Positions 31,752 to 37,669 of a stretch of DNA of 37,669 nt are shown here, piece by piece. Position 1 is the stretch's first letter, and every line of letters begins with the position of its first letter. The notes under the pieces are model-generated. The model worked only from the letters and a program-made list of their open reading frames with translations. It made no database searches and was not told the origin of the DNA. The stretch comes from an uncultured Bacteroidota bacterium. Lineage in GTDB: Bacteria; Bacteroidota; Rhodothermia; Rhodothermales; Salinibacteraceae. The DNA lies in contig CAJXKO010000019.1 in assembly GCA_913055845.1 (NCBI GenBank), positions 1-37,669 on the forward strand, written 5' to 3'. The position numbers and the translations under genes were made by a program.

Positions 31752-34532
31752 ATGGTCGATTCCACCGATACGGCCTCGCCCGATCGATCGCTCTACCTGA
31801 TCGACGCGATGTCGCTGGCCTACCGGGCCCACTACATTTTCATCAGCCGTCCGCTCATCAATTCAAAGGGGCAGAATACCTCCGCCGCCTACGGCTTCAC
31901 GAACTCCCTGTTGAAGCTCATCGAGGACCAGTCCATCGAGCACGCCGCGGTGGTGTTTGACGAGGGGGAGGAGGACACCTTCCGCAAGGAAATCTACGAG
32001 GACTACAAGGCCCACCGTGATCCACCGCCCGACGAACTGCTGGAGAACATTCCGTTTATCAAGGAGATTGTGCAGGCCCTCGACATTCCGGTGCTGGAGA
32101 TGCCGGGCGTGGAGGCTGACGACGTGATTGGGACTCTTGCCAAGCAGGCCGAGGACGACGGGGCGGAGGTCGTAATTGTCTCCCCCGACAAGGACTTTAA
32201 GCAACTCCTCAGCGACAAGGTCTCCATTTACAAGCCAGCAAAGGGCGATCAGGACTTTGAGATTCAAACGGGAGAGACCTTTCGGGAAGAGCATCAGCTC
32301 GACCCGGTGCAGTTTATCGACATGCTGGCCCTGATGGGCGACGACAGCGACAATATTCCGGGGGTGTACGGCATCGGGCCCAAGACGGCCCAAAAGCTGC
32401 TCCGCGAGTACCATTCCGTCGAGAACTTGATTGACCACGCCGACGAGCTGAGTGGCAAGCGGGCACGGGAAGGGATGCAGGAGCACGCCGACGACGCCCG
32501 TCTCAGCAAGCGGCTGGTGCGTATTCGCACGGATCTCGACGTAGGGATGGAGTGGCAGGAGCTGCGCCGCCAGGCCCCCGATGAGGAGAAGCTCACCCGT
32601 CTCTTCCGTGAACTAGAGTTCGAATCGCTCGCCGACCGCCTCGATCTAGACAGGGGGGAGGAGACCGAGGAGGAACCGACAGAGGACCCGGATCTCGCGT
32701 TTGACTTCGGGCCCTACGAGAAGGTAAAAGAGCTGGACCCGGACGCGGTGGACTATCAGGTGGTCGAGACCCACGAGGAGCTAGAGTCGTTTGTGGATCG
32801 GCTTGGGGAGCACGACCGGTACGCCTTCGATACGGAGGCCACCTCGAAGGAGCCGATGTTCGCGGACCTCGTCGGCTTCTCGTTTAGCTGGGCGGCGGAG
32901 ACGGCCACTTACGTGCCCACTCCGCTCCCCGACGGCACGCCCACCGATGCGGTGCTCGACGTGCTGCGGCCGGTGCTGGAGCGCGACACTGAGAAGGTGG
33001 GCCACAACCTGAAGTACGACCTCCTCCTGCTCAAGCAACACGGCCTGGAGGCGGGCGGCCCGCTCGTCGATACGATGGTGGCCCACTACCTAGTGGCCCC
33101 CGAGGAGAATCACAATCTCGACGACGTGTCTCGCTCGGTCCTCAACTACAAGATGGTGCCCATCGACGACCTGATTGGGGACGACACCGACCGGGATTCG
33201 ATGCGCGACGTGGACGTGGCAGAGGCTGCGCCCTATGCCTGTGAGGACGCCGACATCGCGCTTCGCCTCGCCGACGAACTGGAAGGCCGTCTGGAGGAGG
33301 GCAATGTGCTGGACATCGCCCGCGACATCGAATTTCCGCTCATCCACGTCCTAGCGGCGATGGAGCACACCGGCATCGCGCTCGATACGGACGTGCTCGA
33401 CGAGATTTCCGAGGGGCTCGAAGAGCGACTGGAAGAGATCGAAACCGAGATCTTCGACCTGGCCGGTGAGGAGTTCAACATCAACTCGCCCCAGCAGCTT
33501 GGCGAGATCCTGTTCGAGAAGCTCGACCTTCCGGTCATCTCGAAGACCCCAACCGGGAATCCCTCCACGAAAGAGAGTGTCCTCCAGGAGCTTTCTACCG
33601 ACCACGACATCCCGGGACTCGTGCTCGACTGGCGCTCTACCTACAAACTCAAAAGCACATACCTCGACAGCTTGGGCGAGTTGGTGAATCCCGAGACGGG
33701 CCGCCTCCACACCAGTTTTAACCAGACGCGGACTTCGACGGGACGGCTCTCGTCGAGCGATCCGAACCTGCAGAACATCCCGATCCGCACCGAGCTGGGC
33801 CGCCAGATCCGACGCGCGTTCGTGCCACGCGAAGGGTGGCAATTGCTCGCGGCCGATTACGCACAGATCGAGCTTCGCATCCTGGCGTCCATGAGCGGGG
33901 ACGAGGCCATGCAGGAGACCTTCCGGGCGGGCGGCGACATTCACACCGACGCGGCTTCGCGGGTGTACGGCATCGATCCCGCCGAAGTGACGCCCGACCA
34001 GCGCAGTAAGGCGAAAGAGGTAAACTATGGCATTCCGTACGGCATCTCCCCGTGGGGACTCGCTCAGCGCATGCGCATGCCGGTCGACGAGGCGCAGGAC
34101 ATCATCAAGCAGTACCGCAAGTCCTACCCCGGTGTCTCCCGCTTCCTAAACGACCTGGTGGAGAAGGCCCAGGAAAACGGATACGCCGAGACGCTGCTCG
34201 GCCGTCGCCGCTACCTACCGGACATCGACAGTTCCAATAGCAACCGCCGCAGTGCCGCCGAGCGTGTAGCAGTAAACATGCCCATCCAGGGCACCCAGGC
34301 GGACATGATCAAGATTGCGATGAACCGTATCCACGAGCGGCTCGCTAGGGAAGACTGGGCGACGCGGATGCTCCTGCAGGTGCACGACGAGTTGGTTTTT
34401 GAGGCCCCGCCCTCGGAACTCGATTCGGTGCAGGCCCTCATCGACGCGGAGATGCGCGAGGCCTTGCCGCTCGATGACGTGCCCGTGGTCGTGGACATGG
34501 ACGTGGGCGACAACTGGCTCGAAGCCCATTGA
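31752..34532 (+). CDS. polA: DNA polymerase I with 5'-nuclease and intact proofreading domain
   Basis: This is a 926-residue repair and Okazaki-fragment polymerase. The 5'-nuclease domain (about 10-290) shows YLIDAMSLAYRAHY, EADDVIGTLA, VIVSPDKDFKQLL and MGDDSDNIPGVYGIGPKTA. An acidic linker follows at about 300-320. The 3'-5' exonuclease domain keeps its acidic residues: Asp360/Glu362 (FDTEATS), Asp423 (HNLKYD) and Tyr495 to Asp499/Asp501 (YACEDAD). Polymerase motif A is DYAQIELRILA (Asp702), motif B is RSKAKEVNYGIPYG, and motif C is QVHDELVFE (Asp879). In motif B, Tyr759 occupies the position of Phe762 in the E. coli enzyme. The ATG at 31752 is the only start close to the fold. It stands alone on its strand, with 109 bp before the M16 genes. 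Confidence 0.97.
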   Translation: MVDSTDTASPDRSLYLIDAMSLAYRAHYIFISRPLINSKGQNTSAAYGFTNSLLKLIEDQSIEHAAVVFDEGEEDTFRKEIYEDYKAHRDPPPDELLENIPFIKEIVQALDIPVLEMPGVEADDVIGTLAKQAEDDGAEVVIVSPDKDFKQLLSDKVSIYKPAKGDQDFEIQTGETFREEHQLDPVQFIDMLALMGDDSDNIPGVYGIGPKTAQKLLREYHSVENLIDHADELSGKRAREGMQEHADDARLSKRLVRIRTDLDVGMEWQELRRQAPDEEKLTRLFRELEFESLADRLDLDRGEETEEEPTEDPDLAFDFGPYEKVKELDPDAVDYQVVETHEELESFVDRLGEHDRYAFDTEATSKEPMFADLVGFSFSWAAETATYVPTPLPDGTPTDAVLDVLRPVLERDTEKVGHNLKYDLLLLKQHGLEAGGPLVDTMVAHYLVAPEENHNLDDVSRSVLNYKMVPIDDLIGDDTDRDSMRDVDVAEAAPYACEDADIALRLADELEGRLEEGNVLDIARDIEFPLIHVLAAMEHTGIALDTDVLDEISEGLEERLEEIETEIFDLAGEEFNINSPQQLGEILFEKLDLPVISKTPTGNPSTKESVLQELSTDHDIPGLVLDWRSTYKLKSTYLDSLGELVNPETGRLHTSFNQTRTSTGRLSSSDPNLQNIPIRTELGRQIRRAFVPREGWQLLAADYAQIELRILASMSGDEAMQETFRAGGDIHTDAASRVYGIDPAEVTPDQRSKAKEVNYGIPYGISPWGLAQRMRMPVDEAQDIIKQYRKSYPGVSRFLNDLVEKAQENGYAETLLGRRRYLPDIDSSNSNRRSAAERVAVNMPIQGTQADMIKIAMNRIHERLAREDWATRMLLQVHDELVFEAPPSELDSVQALIDAEMREALPLDDVPVVVDMDVGDNWLEAH

Positions 34533-34641
34533 GAGTGATGTGCTAAGAGCGAGTCGTGAACTGAAAGCCTCGATATGACCACGCTTCACGCAGCACCCTC
34601 GCCAATCATCGGCCTCTCCTTTCCGAACGTACGATTTTCGT

Positions 34642-35955
34642 ATGGCCACACCGACCACCGCCCCGCCCCGCGACATCCCCGCGGCTTTCGAGTATCAGGA
34701 ATCGTCCGACGGCATCGAATGCTACCGGCTCACCGAGAATGATCTCCGCGTGCTCCTGCTGCCGCAGGACGGCGCGCCGGTGGTCACGAGCATGGTGACC
34801 TACCACGTGGGCAGCCGAAACGAGCACACGGGCCACACCGGTGCCACCCACATGCTGGAGCATCTCATGTTTAAGGGGACCGAGCGGTATCACAAGCGCA
34901 CCGGTACCTCCATCTTCGAGACGCTGCAGCGCGTGGGGGCGAAGGTGAACGCGTCGACTTGGCTCGACCGTACGAACTACTATGAGATGCTCCCCACCGA
35001 GCACCTCCCCCTTGCCCTCGACATCGAGGCGGACCGGATGCGAGGTGCCCTCATCGATCCGGCTGACGTGGAGGACGAGCGTACGGTCATTCTGAATGAG
35101 CGCGATCGGAACCAGAACGACCCGGTGTCCCGGCTCTTCGACGAGGTCTGGGCGGCGGCCTTTACGGCGCATCCGTACCACCACCCCACCATCGGGTGGA
35201 AAAGCGACATTGAGTCCATGACGCCCGGCGACCTGCGCGAGTACTACGACACGTTCTACTGGCCCAACAACGCGACGCTCTCCCTCGTGGGGGAGTTCGA
35301 CCGTGGAGCGGTGCTCCACAACGTGGCCGAGCACTTCGGAGTCCTCGACACCGCCCCAAATAAAATTCCGCAGGTGACAACGGAGGAGCCCGAGCAAACC
35401 GGGCTGCGGCGGGTGACGGTGCGGCAGGAAGGACAACTGGGGGCGGTGCTCATGGGCTTCAAGTCGCCCCCGGCGCTGGAGGCGGACTCTGACGCCCTCG
35501 ACGTGCTGGCGCGGATTCTGGCGTCGGGAAAGGGGAGCCGCCTCTACCGCCGATGCACCGATCAGGGCCTCACAAGCGACGTGTTCGGAATCAACTTCCG
35601 TCTTCGGGACCCTGGGCTCTTCTCCGTCTTTGCGTACCTCGCGCCCGAGCAGGACCACCAGACCGTTGAAGACGCCCTCTGGGAGACCATCGAGGACGTG
35701 CAGGAGAACGGGGTCTCGCAGGAAGAGCTCGATCGCGCCCGCAGTCAGCTCCGCGCCCAAATTGCGTTCGACCGTGACGGGCCCATGCGCGTCGCCTCGC
35801 AACTCAACGAGGCCCTCGCGGCGGGCGACTGGAAGCTGTACACCCAGTACCTCGACCGCCTTAACGACATCACCATTGAGGACGTGCAGCGCGTGGCACA
35901 GCTGTACCTGAACGACGAGGCCTGCACCATCGGCCGCTACGTGCCTACGTCCTAA
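34642..35955 (+). CDS. M16 family zinc metallopeptidase, catalytic subunit
   Basis: This is a 437-residue peptidase of the M16B (YmxG/PqqL/mitochondrial processing peptidase-like) group. The inverted zinc motif HxxEH is present as HMLEH (His70, Glu73, His74). A distal Glu ligand is likely Glu153 in VILNERDRNQNDP. The second half has the inactive-domain fold with GKGSRLYRRCTDQGLTSDV. It keeps the Arg of the family's Arg/Tyr pair but has Ser where Tyr is expected. No signal peptide is seen, so it should act in the cytoplasm unless exported otherwise. The next gene, 41 bp downstream, encodes the complementary subunit, and the two likely form a heterodimer. The ATG at 34642 is preceded by an A/T-rich stretch. 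Substrates are unknown. Confidence 0.93.
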   Translation: MATPTTAPPRDIPAAFEYQESSDGIECYRLTENDLRVLLLPQDGAPVVTSMVTYHVGSRNEHTGHTGATHMLEHLMFKGTERYHKRTGTSIFETLQRVGAKVNASTWLDRTNYYEMLPTEHLPLALDIEADRMRGALIDPADVEDERTVILNERDRNQNDPVSRLFDEVWAAAFTAHPYHHPTIGWKSDIESMTPGDLREYYDTFYWPNNATLSLVGEFDRGAVLHNVAEHFGVLDTAPNKIPQVTTEEPEQTGLRRVTVRQEGQLGAVLMGFKSPPALEADSDALDVLARILASGKGSRLYRRCTDQGLTSDVFGINFRLRDPGLFSVFAYLAPEQDHQTVEDALWETIEDVQENGVSQEELDRARSQLRAQIAFDRDGPMRVASQLNEALAAGDWKLYTQYLDRLNDITIEDVQRVAQLYLNDEACTIGRYVPTS

Positions 35956-35996
35956 GCTCTGCTGGCTGTTTCCGTCTCTTTTCCCACCCCTCCACC

Positions 35997-37310
35997 ATGG
36001 CCCCTTCCCCTTCCTCGGCGTCGAACACCGCCGCCACCCCCGACCTCGCCTCCCGCATTCAGGACCGCCCCGTCGGACCCGGGCGGCTCCTTACCCTCCG
36101 CACGTCCGTCGACGAGGTCGTCTCGTTCCGCGGATCCTTCGTGGCAAATCCTGATCCCGCCGCGGGGGATGGCCTGCGGCAGAAGCTCACGGTGTCGCTG
36201 CTTGATAAGGGGACCGAACAGCGTGACCGGTTTGCCCTTGCCCGCGTGCTCGAAGATTGTGGGGCCACGCTCAATCTGTCGAGCGACGGCCTCTTCGTGG
36301 AAATGTCGGGACAGGCCCTAATCGACGATCTGCCGCGGGTGATGGACGTGGCGGCGGAAATGCTCCGTACGCCGGCCTTCGATCCAGAGGAGTTTGCCAA
36401 GGCCCGCGCGCAGGTAGCCGCCGACATTCAGCGACGAATGGAAAAAACCGCGGCCCAGGCCGCCGCGGTCCTTTCGCAGCGTCTATTCTCGGAGGGGCAT
36501 CCCAATCACAGTCCCGCGCCGCAGACCCTGCTGGAGCGGTTGCAGGGCCTCACGGTCGAAGACGTGCGCCAGTACCACGACCGTCATTTTGGGGCCACGG
36601 AGTGGCGGCTCGCCATGGTGGGCGACCTGGAGCACGACGCTGTGGCCTCGGTCGTGGGGGAGGCCTTCGGGGGCTGGGTATCGCACGAGGCCCCAGCGGT
36701 CTACGAGATGGAGGCCGCGCCCGAAGAGGTTGGCCGCAGCGTGGTTCCCATGCCCGAGAAGTCCAACGTGGACGTCCGCCTCGGACACGCGCTGCCTCTC
36801 CGTCGAGACCACGACGACTATCCGGCGCTCTACGTCGGGAACTACATCCTCGGCGGCAATTTCGCGGCCCGCCTCATGTCCACGGTGCGCGACGAGCAGG
36901 GGCTCACCTACAGCATCCGGTCGAGCCTCTCCGGCGTGACCACCCAATACGCCGGCTCATGGCAGACGAGCGTCACCCTGAGTCACGACACGCTCGATGA
37001 GGGCATCGCGGCGACCCGAGACGTGATCCGCGCGTTCGTATCGGAGGGGGCCACTGCCGACGAGCTCGAGGACAAGAAGACCACCATCACCGGATCGTAC
37101 ACGGTGGGGCTCGCCACCACCAAGCGCCTCGCCCAGTCCATCCTCACCAATGCCGAGCGGGGGTTCGACGTCTCGTACCTGGACCGCTTCCCGGAAGAAA
37201 TTGAGGCACTGACGCTGGAGGAGGTCAATGCTGCGGTGCAGCGCTACTTCGATCCCGAGGCCCTCCAAGAAGCCCTTGCGGGGACGCGTCCGGAGACGAT
37301 CGAGGCGTGA
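35997..37310 (+). CDS. M16 family peptidase-like subunit lacking the zinc motif
   Basis: This is a 437-residue M16B homologue. At the position of HxxEH it reads LTVSLLDKGTEQRD, with no His or Glu pair, so it cannot bind zinc in the usual way. Its C-terminal half keeps the substrate-binding Arg/Tyr pair in RLMSTVRDEQGLTYSI (Arg298, Tyr305). This is the reciprocal of the preceding gene, as in known heterodimeric M16B enzymes where one subunit carries the zinc site and the other the Arg/Tyr site. The ATG at 35997 follows a pyrimidine-rich 41-bp gap with no ribosome-binding site. The equal lengths of 437 residues support ancestral duplication. It converges on the PspC gene with 8 bp between the stops. 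Confidence 0.93.
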   Translation: MAPSPSSASNTAATPDLASRIQDRPVGPGRLLTLRTSVDEVVSFRGSFVANPDPAAGDGLRQKLTVSLLDKGTEQRDRFALARVLEDCGATLNLSSDGLFVEMSGQALIDDLPRVMDVAAEMLRTPAFDPEEFAKARAQVAADIQRRMEKTAAQAAAVLSQRLFSEGHPNHSPAPQTLLERLQGLTVEDVRQYHDRHFGATEWRLAMVGDLEHDAVASVVGEAFGGWVSHEAPAVYEMEAAPEEVGRSVVPMPEKSNVDVRLGHALPLRRDHDDYPALYVGNYILGGNFAARLMSTVRDEQGLTYSIRSSLSGVTTQYAGSWQTSVTLSHDTLDEGIAATRDVIRAFVSEGATADELEDKKTTITGSYTVGLATTKRLAQSILTNAERGFDVSYLDRFPEEIEALTLEEVNAAVQRYFDPEALQEALAGTRPETIEA

Positions 37311-37318
37311 TCGGTCGC

Positions 37319-37669
37319 CTACGCGTCGTCGACTTCGTCCCGAATAATTGACAGCCGCTCCTCCGGCGAGAGCGGGGGTTCTTTCGGCATGATGAACGCA
37401 AGGGCGAAGTAGCCGAGCACGAACGGTCCGCCCGAGCCGATCACGCCCACGACAAATGCGATGCGGACGAGGGTGGGGTCGAGGTTGAGGTACTCCGCAA
37501 TGCCCCCGCATACGCCCAGGAGTTTTTTGTCCGTCCGCGACCGCATGAGCTTCTTCTTGTCGGACTTTTCCGGTGCTTCCACCACCTTGGTCTCTCCGGT
37601 TTCCGCCTCCACCGCCTTCTTTTTGGTTCCTGACTCTTCACTGTCCCCGGACGACCGCCACGTGAGGAG
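37319..37669 (-). CDS. PspC-domain membrane protein, 5' end probably outside the window
   Basis: The C-terminal part is a PspC domain: RSRTDKKLLGVCGGIAEYLN, then VRIAFVVGVIGSGG and a hydrophobic segment (FVLGYFALAFIMP). A short acidic tail ends EERLSIIRDEVDDA. PspC-type proteins act in envelope-stress responses, and stand-alone small ones are common and mostly uncharacterised. The frame stays open to the right edge. The codons before a GTG at 37612 encode a Ser/Glu/Lys-rich linker (SSGDSEESGTKKKAVEAE) that looks coding, so the true start may lie beyond 37669. A start at the GTG (97 residues) or at the Met at 37546 cannot be excluded. Confidence 0.75.
   Translation of the reverse strand, partial: LLTWRSSGDSEESGTKKKAVEAETGETKVVEAPEKSDKKKLMRSRTDKKLLGVCGGIAEYLNLDPTLVRIAFVVGVIGSGGPFVLGYFALAFIMPKEPPLSPEERLSIIRDEVDDA

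Noticed and set aside
34555-34590. CGTGAA/TTCACG inverted repeat between polA and the M16 gene
   Set aside because: The arms are only 6 bp with a 24-nt spacer and no T run, so too weak for a terminator call.
1-37669. CRISPR arrays, insertion sequences, phage or toxin-antitoxin genes
   Set aside because: No regular short repeats, transposase motifs or phage structural genes were seen on either strand. The HipA-like protein is a lipoprotein with no HipB partner, so it was not called a toxin.

Overview
The window looks like a chromosomal core segment of a high-G+C, salt-adapted member of the Rhodothermota/Bacteroidota side of the tree, most like Salinibacter. This placement is inference: the proteins are rich in Asp/Glu (PolA, HslU insert, NYN protein tail), most starts lack a Shine-Dalgarno sequence, the PurN active-site loop is of the Bacteroidota type, and long multi-PAS kinases are present. 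No phage, IS or CRISPR was seen.

Layout. A tRNA-Thr(UGU) at the left edge is followed by about 1.2 kb without a convincing gene and then a DASS anion transporter (+). Next come five minus-strand genes read from 11559 down to 2746: an Omp85-type outer-membrane barrel, a lipoprotein with a HipA-like kinase signature, an ATP/ADP-translocase-family protein fused to HEAT repeats, a second ATP/ADP-translocase-family protein, and a UPF0104/AglD-type membrane protein. From 12347 to 19806 (+) lie two large multi-PAS histidine kinases that share one PAS module. An AI-2E-family permease (-), a gamma-class carbonic anhydrase (+) and a lipoprotein hydrolase (+) follow. A minus-strand run then holds hslV, a NYN-domain gene, hslU and a small membrane protein gene, preceded by mreB-mreC, preceded by purN-purH and a HAD phosphatase. 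The right end carries polA (+), a pair of M16 peptidase subunits (+) and a PspC-domain gene cut by the window edge.

How the genes may work together. The HslUV protease, MreBC shape proteins, PurNH purine synthesis, PolA and the M16 pair are housekeeping. The least explained part is 2746-11559, where two adenine-nucleotide-exchanger-family proteins neighbour an apparently secreted kinase-fold lipoprotein and an outer-membrane barrel. One hypothesis is that these serve an envelope-located, nucleotide-dependent process. A second oddity is a NYN gene with a weakened active site between hslV and hslU. All coordinates and motifs were read by eye. Family names rest on motif recognition, not on database searches.
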